A stretch of 64,000 nt of DNA from Anaeramoeba flamelloides (lineage: Eukaryota; Metamonada; Anaeramoebidae): NCBI GenBank assembly GCA_027625915.1, contig JANTQA010000030.1, positions 2,170,001 through 2,234,000 on the forward strand. Direction: 5' to 3'. Shown piece by piece: positions 36,932 through 48,969 of the stretch. The translations under genes and the position numbers were made by a program. Numbering within the stretch: the first letter of the stretch is position 1; the number at the start of each line of letters is the position of its first letter. The notes under the pieces were generated by a model that saw only the letters and a list, made by a program, of their open reading frames with translations, was not told where the DNA came from and made no database searches.

Positions 36932-38775
36932 ATGAATTTATTTTGGGGATTAAACAAATTTCGAGAAGGCGCCGTTTTGGGGTTAAGTGCTATGGGTCTT
37001 GGAGGACTTGATTCAATAGTACCAAGTCCACAAGAAATGAATTATTTTAAAGAAGTAAAATATCTAATGGATGTAGCGCCTGGGCACATGCAGACACTGT
37101 TTCGCAACCGAGAAGGGAAGCTGTTGGAATGGGGTAAAACAAAGAACAAGAAAGAGTGGAACATTAAAAATGTCAAATCGATTGATGCAGGATCTGATCA
37201 TTTTATGGTCGTAACATCAGACGGTAAGGTCTATGCCATGAACCGTTCGCTCTATGGCCAATTGGGTTTGGGTGACTTTAAAAGCAAGCAAAAACCAACA
37301 AGAGTAACTTTTTTTGATAACAAGCCTCTGAAAAGTGTTTGTTGCGGATATTTGCAAACATATTTCCTTTGCAAAAATGGGGATTTATATACCTGTGGGT
37401 AAGTAACTCATTCTTTTTGTTATTTCTTTTGAAATTATCCCTTTTTTTTTCACCAAAAAAAAAAAGTAATTTCCCAATCCCAAAATTTGCTAAACTTAAA
37501 AAATTGAATAAATTTAACTCTAAAATAACATTAAATCAAAGACGAAATCACTCTGGACAACTCGGACTTGGCGACTATAAAGACAGAAACACCCCAACAT
37601 TATGTTACCAAAACGTTGAAAGAGTTTATTCTGGTGTTTCTGGATATCATTTTTTTTTCATCACAAAAGATGGGAAGGTCTTCACTTGTGGAAGGAATGA
37701 CTTTGGGCAATTAGGGCTTGACAACGATATCACAGCCAACGAGCCGATTCAAATCTTAGGCTTTGAAGCAAAAAAAATCGAAAGGATCTGCTGTGCGCTT
37801 ACATTTTCTGCAATGCTATACGATGGGAAATTGTACTCCTGTGGGAAATCCGATTTGAATGGGCAGGGTAAAAGTGTACACGCACATACTTTTACGCTGA
37901 TCCCAGACTTAGCGGAATCTCGATTTCAACAAGTGTCTGTAGGGTCGGGCCATGCATTGGCTTTAACAAACGAGAATATTTTGTGGTGCTGGGGGAGAGG
38001 ATCTGAGGGGCAGTTGGGGCTTGGAACAAAATCAAATGGAATCAGGCCAGTCACAGTGCCATTGAAAAAGATTACAGAGGAAGACCACCTCAAAATCGTT
38101 TGTGGCTTTTATAATTCCTATTTGCACTACGAACAAGTCGATCCTTTAATTGACGACATGAGGTTGCTTTTAAAAAGAAAAGAACAGACGGACGAGGAAA
38201 TAGGCGAAATACCTGTTCACAAAATACTTGTTGAATTGAGAACAGGGAAAAGTTTGAAAGAAATAAAGGAAAAGTTCAAATCAACAGACAAACACTTAAT
38301 TAAGGATTTTTTATTATGGGTGTACACAGGCACAATCAAAAATAAAAATGTTGAGCAATTATGCAAAGATTTCGGAATTGAAAATTTTGAAGAAAAGTCC
38401 TTGAAAAATGGTTTAGTTTCGGATTTTGAAAAGTTTTTCAAAAATGAAGATTCTAAGGATTTTACAATCAAAGTCGGGAAAAAATTGATTAGCGTCCATA
38501 AATTTATCATGATTGCTCGAAGTAATCTCTATCGGGAAATGTTTTTAAATACTTGTGACAACACTTCAGAAATTACAGACTATACTGGGAAATCTTCGAA
38601 AACGCTTCTCGAAATGATCCATTATTTTTACACAGACAACTTCCATAAAGATTTGAGGAAAACAACACTGAAACAATTGGAAGACGCTTCAGAGTATTAT
38701 ATGATTTCAAAACCCGATCCATTTGAATGGAAATTACACCTTGCAAAAAGAGATCTCTTTTTTAGAAATCATTAA
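36932..38775 (+). CDS. RCC1-repeat + BTB protein, one intron
   Basis: Exon 1 (36932-37398) ends NGDLYTCG and splices at GTAAGT; exon 2 (37542-38775) opens after AAAG with RNHSGQLGLGDYKDRNTP. The 143-nt intron splits a Gly codon (GG|A) and rejoins an RCC1 blade exactly. Total 566 residues. Residues ~50-340 hold RCC1 blades (GQLGLGD, FGQLGLDND, EGQLGLG, with VSVGSGHALALT). After them comes a partial BTB-like stretch (~376-440, IPVHKILVEL to FLLWVYTG) and a fuller BTB domain (~455-545, KDFTIKVGKKLISVHKFIMI). RCC1 propellers bind proteins or chromatin; BTB domains dimerise or dock to Cullin-3 ligases. The role here is not known; such pairs are often greatly expanded in amoebae. TAA stop. Confidence 0.92.
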
Positions 38776-39267
38776 TTAAATATCGATTTTTAAAGAATAA
38801 AAAAAAAAAAAAACAAAAAAAATTCATAAGAATCATTTGAATAATTTATATTTGTACTCTAAAAACAAAATTCTGACATAAATTGGATTTTTAGGTCAAA
38901 TTTAATTTATTTTTTTAACAAAATCAATTAAAAAAAAAATAATAAAATAATTCTTTTTTTTATTTATTTATTTAGATACAAACTGTATTATATTATAATA
39001 TACGTACTTAGAATCCACCATCATCCATACATCCATACATGCATGTATGTGCTAATATATTCTATAATTTGAATAGTTTTTAAATTTTGCTTAATAAAGA
39101 AAAATATTTTTTTTTAATTTTTTTTAATTTTTTTTTCAAATTTAAATTACTTGAGATTGCGTTTGGGTTATGTTTTTTATGGTATTTCCTGTGTTTTTTA
39201 AAAATTATTCATTTTTAAAAAAATAATTACTATAACCTTCTGGACTAGAGATATTTGGAAAAAGTTT
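38776..39267. other. intergenic, 3' flank of the RCC1-BTB gene
   Basis: AT-rich with a small CATA/CATG tandem patch at about 39022-39052 (CCATACATCCATACATGCAT). No gene. Confidence 0.5.
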
Positions 39268-39632
39268 TTTCTATTTTTTCATATTTTTTGATAAAAGTGT
39301 GTTTTTTTCATGAATTCTGATAATTTTAGATATTACAAAATCTATCAAGAAACTTGACAATATATTTAGAAAGTATTAAGAAACATTATATTACATTTAA
39401 ATTAACAAGGAAGCAATTTAGGGAATAAAAGATAAGAGAAAATTGAAAATACTTTTGTCAAAATTAAAATCACTCTCAAACAATTTCCCTGGTTTATTAA
39501 AGACAATAGAATACCACTTAATACTTTTTAAATATATTGTAAAGTTTCTTGGAAGATTTGGTAATACCTAAAAGTATCAGAATTCATGAAAAAAACATAA
39601 TTTTATCAAAAAAAAAACATGAAAAATTACGA
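39268..39632. repeat. ~365 bp fold-back element (family H)
   Basis: Left arm ~39270-39395 and right arm ~39490-39630 are imperfect inverted copies: TTTTTTGATAAAAGTGTG, TTTTTTCATGAATTCTGATA and AAGAAACTTGACAATATATT face their complements at the right. Only about 100 bp lie between the arms. Confidence 0.75.
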
Positions 39633-40496
39633 AATTTATTTTATATATGTGTTGTTAAAAACATTTGGAATGTTTTGTTTATTGGTAAAATATGCTAATT
39701 TTTTGTTTAAATTTTATTCCACCGATAAAAGACCACCTAAGGATCATTGCTCAGGTTTTTTTTTAAAAATTGCACACTGGAATATTGAAAAGAATAAAGT
39801 TACATTATTATCCAAATAATCCTTTCGTATGTGGACAAAAAAAAATTTATATAATTATATTAGAATGTTTAAACTAATCAATTTTTTTTTTTATATTGAC
39901 TTTTAGCTTTGTAAAAATAATTTTGTTTTTTATAATAGTTTTAATTAGATGTTTTAAGGAAAATAGGATTTATATTGTGGCGATTTAAGGAATTTAAAAT
40001 TTGAAGACATTTTTTGGTAGGCCTTCACTTGTATCGAAAAAAAAAAGTGGTAAATTTAAATTATACCAAAATTATAACTCTTATTAACATTTGATAGGTG
40101 GTACTTAAGTTAATTCACAGTATAACCAAATTTCAAAAACTTAAAATCTATTTGGAGGCTATTATGCATACAATTTATTCATACTATTATTACTACCTTT
40201 TTTAAAATTTTCTAATCAAGATATTTAAATGGGTATCTAACAAATAAAAAATTACAAATATAAGCATCAATTAATTGTGGTTTAATTCAACTCAAGTCTA
40301 TTTAATTTGATAGATAATAACGAAAAGTTTTATAAATGCAGTACTCATCTAATAAAAAAAATAAAATTTGAAAAAATAATCATTTTGATAATTATTACCA
40401 TGAAATAGGTTTTTTTCTAATTTTTAAAATAAACTGAAATTTTTTTTAAATTTTCTGTTTATTCCAAAAAGTATAAAAAAAACCTAATAGAAGTTT
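39633..40496. other. intergenic, no gene seen
   Basis: AT-rich; the 66-codon frame at 39619-39819 starts inside the fold-back and is not supported. Confidence 0.5.
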
Positions 40497-40930
40497 CGGT
40501 TAAGTGCCATCAAGCATATATATTTTTCAGAATTCAAAAAAATTGAGTAATATCTTAATGATTTAACTCATTTTTTTAAATACCGAAAAGCAAATGGTTG
40601 GTTTTTTTGTGTTTACTGTTTATTTTGATAATCAAGGGATTTTTGTTAGGTTTTTTTGAGTCTTCTATTTATTACAAAAATCAATATATTTTCCACAAAA
40701 ACCTAGAACACTTCACAGATAAAAAATAAAATCTCAAGAAAACCATGGCACTCTACCACACTTACAACCTAGTTTTTTATTTAATTTGAGAAATAAACCG
40801 AAAATTTAAATAAATTTTCATTTTAATACTTAAATTAAAAAACCCCAACAGCAGTTTTCCAGAATTCAAAAAAATGAGTAAACTCTCTAGACTTAACTCA
40901 ACTCTTTTAAATTTTGATAACCCCTATGGT
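40497..40930. repeat. modular fold-back repeat (family G)
   Basis: Opens with AAGTGCCATCAAGC, contains the hairpin with TTCAGAATTCAAAAAAATTG, an inverted GGCACTCTACCAC at about 40745, then the AATTTGAGAAATAAACCGAA module and a second CCAGAATTCAAAAAAATGAG module. Confidence 0.55.
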
Positions 40931-42409
40931 AACAACAACAGTAAAAAAAAAAATCTAAATTTAAATCAATAAATAAATTTTTATTACCAAAGAAATTGAT
41001 CCCAACTTTGAAAGAGAGCTATTGATTTACAATAATTTTTGAAAGATAATTTAATAATCTCTTCAGGTATAAAAAATTAAAATTAAGAGACCAATATTTT
41101 ATTAAAAACAATAAAAAGAAATTGTTTCGAGATCCTAATTTGTTTTTCTTGGTGTATTTTTGAGTTTAAGAAATGGATGAATTAACTCCATTTAAACAAT
41201 TTTTTATTATTAGTCTATTTTTAAAATCCCAAATTTCACATATTTCCAATATAAAACACAAAAAAGTAACTAATAATTTTTAGTAACAAATAAGTTATTT
41301 TATGAAATAAATGGAACATATTTTTTGTTTTATCTTTTATACATTTCTTAGGAAAGAAAAATTATTTTATTTAAACCATAAAATTGATTATAAAAAGAAA
41401 TTTGACAAATTTAAAAATATATCTCAAGATATAAATTAATGGATTTAAGTAACTTATTGTTTTAAAATTTTTCACAATAAAAAAATATTATTTCTAAGTC
41501 TTTTTTTTTTTTGAAAGCCTATAAAAAAATGATATTTTTTGCTTTATCAATTTTTTTTTCCAATTTAGTACTATTCCAAAAAATCTTTTTAAATTTTCAA
41601 TTTTGTCATATTATAGTTAACTTTTCAACTGATCAAAAAAAATCATTGAAGTTGCGGTTTTTCATATTGGAAATTAAAAATGGGAAAATTTTCCAAGAAA
41701 TAAAATAATATAGAAGTTGTTCGGAGAAACGCCCTTAAATATATTATATCTTTAATTGTTTTTTTTTTTTTAGTCCTATTTAACAGTTTTTTCAGGAATA
41801 CTTTATGGAATAAATTGTACTCATTTTCTTTTTGATAAGACAAAAGATAGAGATAAGAAATTAGAAAAAGACAAAAAAGAAAATCAAAAAAATAAAATAA
41901 TTAAAAAAATATTTATAAAATAGAAGTTTAAGTTAAAAATTGATTTTTTATTCAAATTATATTCATCAAATGTTGATTTATTCTCACAAAAGCTGAAAAA
42001 AAAGTCTCAAAAATAAAATATGATCAAAATTAATTAGTTAAAATTATTCAATAATTACATTTATTTCATTAAAAGAAAAAAAACAATATCCTTTTGCTTC
42101 TTTGGAGTTTAAATCTTAAATAGATTTGGTTTGATAAATAGTAGATTTTTATCAATAATTGTTAACAATGAAAAAACAAAAAAATAGATTTTCCTTACTT
42201 TAATGAAACATTATTTCAATACTCATATTACTCATTTTCCAAATGATAAATGAGAACAATCTCATTTCTATTAAAAAAAAAAAATCAATTATGAAAAAAT
42301 AACCCAACCTTAAAAGTTGTCTAAAATATTTTCCAATTTTTTTTTTTTTTTATTCAATATTTTTGTATTCTTTCAATGTTTTTAACAAACAAAAAGGGGT
42401 TAAAGATTA
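40931..42409. other. intergenic, no gene seen
   Basis: AT-rich. The overlapping opposite-strand frames at 41511-41843 are background. Confidence 0.5.
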
Positions 42410-42960
42410 ATATAAACAAAAAATCCACAATTTTCCACACATTTAAAAGGGTTAATAGAATTACAATAATACAATTTCATTCGAATTGGAAATAATTTTG
42501 ATTTTTGTAAAATATGAAAATCATTTTTTCATCTTTTCTTTTTTTTTTTCATCTTTTATTTTTTGAATTAAGTAACATGTTTCTTTAGATCAATAATTTT
42601 TTTGAAAGATTAATATTAGGTTAAAGTTGAATACTTCCCAATAGAAGAACTCAAATAAAAGTTGTTGATGATAGTATCTAACCATTTGATCAATCAATAT
42701 TTCTATTAGAATTGTCACAAATTTACCAATGTTTTTTTTATAATTCCCTCTCCAAATTTTTTAACACATCGATAATTTATTGATATTGATAATTATTTAT
42801 TTTTTGTTTTATGAGTATCGTAATTTAGAAACAAGTGTTAACATTTCAAATTAGTGAATGGTTCTAATTTGGTATTTCACGTAGAATTGATTAAATAAGA
42901 TTTTTTTTTTCATAAAATTTGGATTTTGGTGTGTTAAAAATTTTGAATTGGAGTTTAAAT
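42410..42960. mobile_element. ~540 bp MITE-like family A, copy 4
   Basis: Close to 16445-16985 throughout: CCACAATTTTCCACACA at the left, TTGTAAAATATGAAAATCAT within, TGTGTTAAAAATTTTGAATT then GGAGTTTA at the right. Confidence 0.7.
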
Positions 42961-43300
42961 ATAAAATATATGGAAAGAATATGTACACAATTGATTTTGT
43001 AAAAAGAGATGCCCTGAAACTAATTTTTAAAATAATAATAATAATCTCAAAAAAATGATAATTTTGAGAAAAAAGATCTTTTTGCCGAAAATATCCAAAT
43101 GTATATATTTAATTTTTATGAAAATTTGATTCCATAAGAATGAATCAATGAAAATTAATTTATTAAAGAATTAAAAAAAAAAAAGAAGAAGAAAGAAAGA
43201 TAGAAAGAAAGAGAGAAAGAAAGAAAAATTTTTTTATTCAAAACAAAATTAATAAAATACAGCCTTTAATTCAAAAATAAATACATGATCTTAAATCCAT

Positions 43301-46300
43301 TTAGCAGCAACCACTTTTCTGATTTCGATTTTCTTTGTCTTTTTCATTTTGTATTATTACACTTGTGGACGTATCTAAAACCTTTTGCACTTGATTGTTT
43401 GTAATTTGCCTTTGCTTAATAATTTGTTCATTAAAAATTAAATGTATTAAATCAGTAAACGCCTTTTCGACATTCTCAGACGATTTTGCGGATGTTTCCA
43501 TAAATGAAATGTCTAAACTTTTTGCATAGTTTTCCCCTTCTTCAAAGGTGACTTCCCTCTTTGATTTGAGATCAGATTTATTACCAATTAAAAAAAACTT
43601 GACGTCTGGTGGGCAATATTGTAATGCAGTTTTATACCACCTCTCTAGATCATATAGACTGTCCTGTTCGTTTATTGCATATGTTAAAACAATTCCATGA
43701 GAACCACGATAAGTGCTGTTGGAGTAATTAATAAGAATTTGGGGTTTATTGTTTTGTGAGAAAAGTTTAGATTGTTAGAATACGAATAATAGAAATAATT
43801 GATACTTAAACAAAAAAAAAAACGAATTAATAAATTAAAACAAATATTGAAGAAAAAAAAATAAATCTAATTTTTATTGATCATTTTTTGTATAAATATT
43901 ATTCCTTTTTTTTTTGAAATAAAAAAAAAATGAATCAGATTAATTTTATTTTTGAAATTTCTATTTCCTTATTTGATCTTATTTTTTAGAAAAGAAAAGT
44001 TACACTCATCTTTTTTGATTAATTTTGTATTTTATTACGATCTTATGAACTTAACGAAATAATAAACTCTTTTTAGGCCAAAGGGATACAGTTTTATTGA
44101 AGAAATAGAACATATTCTATGAGTTTAATCTAGTATTATTCTTCTCAAAATAAATTTTCAATTTTTAGATTGGGTGTTTGAAATATCCCTGAAAAATCCC
44201 GAAAACCGAAAATACTCGAAAATTTTATAACCACTAAAAAACACTTTTTGAACAACTTCTAAGAAATACTAGTACACACATACTCAGTTTAACGGTAAAA
44301 TAACAATTTTACTTTCAGACAAAATATTTTTTTTTGAATTTTTTACTTTAAGGGACTAGTCTCTATTAATTTTTTTTTTGACCAATTACTAAATAAGGAA
44401 TCCTTATCAAGAAATATGTTTAAAATTGATAAAAAAACAGGTTTTTTTCAATGCTAGAACTTTTAGTTCTTGTTTTTTGAAAAAAATTTTACAATTAGCC
44501 AAAAAAAGTGATTTTTAAAAAATTTTTTTTAAAAAAGAGATCTTTAACATATGAGAATTTTTTGATTAATTTTGGATTTAATTATTGTTTCAAAATTAAT
44601 ATTTATTCTCATTTTGAAAAACACAAAAATAATTGAAAACTAGTGAATATTATCTCTTTCACTTCTGTTCATCCAACTTGACTCTATAAAGAACTCAATT
44701 TGTTTTATCAATAATTACTTTTTAAAAAAATAGTTCTTATTCTTTTCTTTGATTTTTTTTGACTCTGACAAAAACTGTTAGAATGGTAATTTGGGAATAC
44801 TTTTTAAAACTTCAAATTCAACCAAAAAAAAAGAGCGTAAACTCAAAAAGTAGATTCATGAAAAAAAAGAATGGTACAAGAAAAGAAAGAAATCTTTTAT
44901 TTTGAGTAAAGCATATATTGCATATTTTTTTCGAATCAAACTGTTTTTCATGCAAATCCAAAAAAAAGCTTTTCAGGTTTATTTTTCAAATTATTTTTTG
45001 TATATCTACCACAAACACAACAAGGTTTTTCTTTCTTTCTCATATTTTTTTTTATTTTTTGTATTTTTGTAAAAAGTTGAAAAAAAGCAACTTTCAAAAA
45101 AGTGAAAAAAAGGAAAAATTTTTTATTTCTATAAAAACAATAACTAAATTTAATGAATGTCATTTAGCGAGATTCCATTACTATACAAAGAAGTTTTTCA
45201 CTTTGATTTCTAATCTAAGTAATTGGCAAAAAAATTTTCTAAATCTCTATTAAATTTACCTAAAAAAAATTTAATAGAGACTAGTTCCTTAAGAAAAAAT
45301 ATTTTTTTTTTGAATTTTCTACTTTATACTCCTCTGAAGAGTTTTGGGTACCTTTTAAGTATATTTGAGTAATTATTGGTACTTATTAGGGTATGTTAGT
45401 ATTTATTAGGGTAAGTGTATATGTATGCCAGAGTATTGCTTGGGGTTGGATGTGTTGTGTTAGATTAAACCAATTTCTTTTATGGAATGGAAAGTGAAAT
45501 AAAATGTGGTTTGGGAAACCTTGTGTTGGGTAGGATATGGGTATGTATTGTACGATTAGATATTACTCGGTTATTTTTGGGTTGTCTTTAAGATTACAAA
45601 ATTATGGATATTGAGGCACAATTAGAAATTGTCATTGCAGGGACCTTTTCTCTCATTTGATAATACCATTTCGAAATGATTAGAAATGTTACAGGCATCT
45701 AAGATATCAATTCCTTTCACACAAAATGGGTTGGATACTATTCCCTAAAATTTGTAATTTTTTGAAGGTGTGATATTTTCAGAAAAAAAAATTTTGCGAA
45801 AATAAAATTCGTAATTTACTATGAAACTGAGTATATTGGCACTAGGGTTTCTTAGAAGTTTTTCAAAAAGTGTTTTTTAGTGGTTATAAAATTTTTGGGT
45901 CTTTTCAATTTTCGGGTATTTTCGGGGATATTTGATAGATTCTTTAGATCTGATCATTTTTTCTCATTTTGAAAATTTTTTTTGTTTGTGATCATTTTTT
46001 CTAATTTTTTATTTTTTTTCTTTTTGATTTTTTTTTATAATTTCGTTTTTCTTCTTTTTTTCTTCTTTGTTTTAAAAATTATTTTTTTTCCAAAAAAAAA
46101 AAATTGAAAACTCCAAATTAACTTGAAGAAAATTGAGGCTTTGTAATTTCTGTTAAAATGAATTTATTTTATTGGTAAAAAAATCTTATTGTCAACAATT
46201 TTTATTTTCCAAAGAAATTGTGAAATTTTGGATGAAACATTCCATTGAAAGTGGAACCAAAAATTGATTTAAAATTTTTAATTGTCAAAAATTTATAGTT

Positions 46301-48969
46301 TGTTCAGATATTTCTTCCATGAATATCAACTCTAATAGGAAGTTTATTATTTCTCTTATTTCTAAACAATCGTACATTAGGTTTATTCGTAAAAAAAAAC
46401 TTTCAATTTTTCATTTTTGGCTAGGGACTTTGAGTGAAATGGAGTTTAGAAATTTTGGAAAATTTTTTTTTTCGATTATTTTTCCAAATCATATAAATTA
46501 TTTGAACTTTGAGAACCAAAAAAAAATAATAAAATTTTAAAAATATATTTGATTCTTTTTTAATTCTTAAACGAACAATCTCAGGATTTATTTAACTCAA
46601 ATAATGAATCAAGAATTGATTGAAAGTGTATTTTAATTTTAATGTTTATTTCAATTCAAATACTTTTTTTAATAATTACATTAATACTATCTTTTGTGTC
46701 AGATGTCAATGTATTTTTTTATAAAAATAAAAAAAAAAATAAATTTTAATTTACGTTGGAGGCATTGCTTGGAATTTTTCTTGGCCAGCTGTATCCTATT
46801 AAAAATAATATAAGTATTAAGAATAAAAAATTTCAGAAAATTAATTATTTTTTAACATTTTAATTTTTCATAACCCCCCAACTTTATTTAACTTGTATAA
46901 TTTAATTATACGGGTTTTAATTTATTATTTCAAATAAAAAAGAAATTATTAAAATAAACACTTCAAATTTCTTTCTGCACTGCAATTTTCATCATTATTT
47001 TTTTCTTATTCTTTGAAATTTATCAAAATCAATTAATCGCTTTCGAGAATTCAAGTTGAATCAATAAAATTTTGGATTTTATTATTTAAATTAAACTTTT
47101 CCACTAATTTTATTTAATTTAAAAGAATCAAATGCAAAGATAATTTTTTTTAATTTTTTTTTTAAAAAATGTTGGGCCTCTTTGACTGAAACAGAGTTTA
47201 AAAAGAGAAATTTAAAATTATTCAAAATAATGAATTCTTAATCTTTAATTCTACAAGTTGAAAATGTAGTTAGGTTTTTTTTTTAATTTAAGAGAATAAA
47301 AAGAAAATTTTTGAAATTTTCGGTTTATTTGTTAAATTAAAAAAAACCTAGACACTTTTTGTTAGTTTTTTTGAATTTTTGATTTGATTTGGAAAATCGA
47401 TAGATTTTCTGAAAAAAAGAAATTAAAAAAAAAAAATGAATCAAACTTTTGAGAAACAATAATTCATTTCGAAAAATAGCTTTAAAAGTGTGTCTGGTCA
47501 TATAGTAATAAGATTTTTACTCTTTTTTTCGATTTCAAGACGTGGTAAATGTTTTTGAGTTGGCTATTAAATTTTACTAGAAGATTTATTTTACTTTATT
47601 ATTACCTTAAATAATTAACATCTTGTATTTTTTTTTTATAAAAGTCAAATAAATTTTGCAATTTATACTTAAAATATGAACAGAATTAAATAATAGAAAA
47701 TATTGATCATTTTTTTTCTGGGTATTGTTCTTACCTATGGAAATAGATAAATATTTCTAAATGAAATTAAAAGAATTAAACTTTAAATTATGAAAGTTTG
47801 AAATTATTTTCATTAATTTATAATCGTAAAATCTATGATTTTAGACTTAAATTTCTGAAACAGAATTTAAGTAAAAGGACACCTATAGTGTAATTTCAAC
47901 TTCTTCCTCAATAATTTAATAAAAAAATATCGTTTTTATTTTTGATCTAGGTTGGCAATTAAGAAATAGTATAAAGTAAACGAAAAAGGGTTGAGTGTTA
48001 ACCTTCGGGCATAATTGATGTATTTGGGGATTTGTTAATAAATTTTTTTGTTCAAAATTTTGGTTGAACAACTTTGTTTATTATACAGAAAGTAAAAAAC
48101 AATATTTTATTTTGGTTTTTATTAAGAAAAATTGAAATGATAGTTTTAAATTGTGGTTTATTTTTAAACAACATTATTCTGATTAGATTTGGGGATCTAT
48201 CAAAATATTACCTTAAAGGTAATTGTTTAATTTTTTCAAATAGATGGTTCTTAAGAGCTCAAGGAAAATGTTATTGTTGTTACTGTTAAATTCAAATAAA
48301 TGTTTGATAATTTTTACTTCACCTATCCTTTTTCGGAAATTTTTAATTCTTAGCTTTTGATTTGAAAAAAGCATTTTATTTGGTTAAATGTTAAGAAACT
48401 TTGTAAAATTAGACGATCTTCAAAATATTCTTTTTCAAAAGCTGTTTTAAAAAGTAGGGTTCTAATTTGTTAAAATGAGAAATTGAACTAAAAATTTTTT
48501 TAAATTTTTTATAATATATCAGTATGGTTCATGTTTGGTATGTGTTTCTCAGTAATTCAAAAACGTGTGATTTGATTGATTTTATACAAAATTTTCTTTC
48601 ATAAAAAACTTTTGTGTCTTGTCATTAAAAGAAAAACAAAAAAATTTGAACAAGAAGAAGAAAAAAAAAAAAAAAAGAATACCCAAATTTGAACAATAAC
48701 GGCGAAATCGTCAATTTTCAATTTTTTAACTTTGAACTCAAGACCTATTGTTGATAACGAATTTGAATAAAAAGTGTTACTAAAAAAAACAAAGAAATAA
48801 ATAAAGAAAAAAAGATTTTAAAACAAGTAAAAAATTTTTCTTCAAGTATTTGGGATTCAAACTCACAAAATCTTGAAAGCAGATTCGTTTTTCCAACACC
48901 TGACTTTCCAACCAAAACTAATTTTAAGATATTGTCACAATCTAAATATTCATTCTCGCTGCTTGACAT
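43301..48969 (-). CDS. Rab-family small GTPase, four exons with two long introns
   Basis: Exons: 48969-48863, 48779-48683, 46795-46755 and 43715-43301, total 660 nt, 219 residues plus stop. Introns are 83, 1887 and 3039 nt. Joined, the protein reads GKSGVGKTNLL (G1), RFCDNTFYSNSLSTIGLEF (switch I), WDTAGQEKFQAMPPTTYRG (G3/switch II), IGNKSDL (G4), ETSAK (G5) and ends KSGCC for double geranylgeranylation. All GTPase motifs are intact, with Gln at the Ras-61 position. RGSHGIVLTY is typical of Rab1/8/35-like vesicle-traffic Rabs, but I cannot fix the subtype. The first donor is GTTTGA, preferred over the nearby GTGAGT because only it keeps the frame and gives the RabF-like DNTFYSNSLSTIG. The 41-nt third exon is easy to miss. 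TAA stop. Confidence 0.9.
44171..45942. mobile_element. 1.77 kb TIR element with 8 bp target duplication
   Basis: Inverted arms of about 160 bp: left ~44171-44335 (TTTGAAATATCCCTGAAAAA, TTTTATAACCACTAAAAAAC, ACTTCTAAGAAATACTAGT), right ~45785-45942 as complements. Flanked by TTTAGATT at 44164-44171 and TTTAGATC at 45943-45950; the undisturbed paralogue reads TTTAGATC at this point on its minus strand. Eight-base duplications are usual for hAT elements, but the arms do not identify the family. No transposase frame. Disrupted by a second element at 44348-45291. Confidence 0.7.
44348..45291. mobile_element. ~940 bp TTAA-bounded element nested in the 1.77 kb element
   Basis: TTAAGGGACTAGTCTCTATT at the left and AATAGAGACTAGTTCCTTAA at the right form an inverted repeat with TTAA at both edges. 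Opposite-strand open frames at 44918-45253 are within it and look non-coding. A direct repeat of about 30 bp (AATATTTTTTTTTGAATTTT followed by YTACTTTA) lies just outside both edges, longer than a TTAA duplication explains. Confidence 0.7.
46796..48682. other. Rab intron 2 (1887 nt)
   Basis: Begins GTATTC after the Trp codon of the exon ending at 48683 and ends TTTTTAATAG before GATACAGC. It holds a repeat shared with 5030-5160 (at 47755-47905), a repeat terminus GGGCCTCTTTGACTGAAAC at about 47174, and a fold-back fragment near 47265-47410. Confidence 0.8.

Larger units (their letters stand above)
44040..46330 (+). repeat. old repeat split by a nested insertion (Rab intron 3)
   Basis: 44040-44170 and 46020-46330 together match the reverse complement of 4790-4390. 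The material between is a 1.77 kb element (44171-45942). Confidence 0.65.

Noticed and set aside
38217-38510. 97-codon minus-strand frame
   Set aside because: Antisense to the BTB part of the RCC1-BTB gene.
44918-45253. 111-codon plus-strand frame and a minus-strand frame across it
   Set aside because: Both lie within a TTAA-bounded mobile element in a Rab intron and are Phe/Lys translation of T and A runs, not a transposase.
48861-48870. GTGAGT donor after the Rab G1 exon
   Set aside because: It is a better-looking donor than GTTTGA six bases on, but it breaks the frame and removes residues expected before the switch I region.
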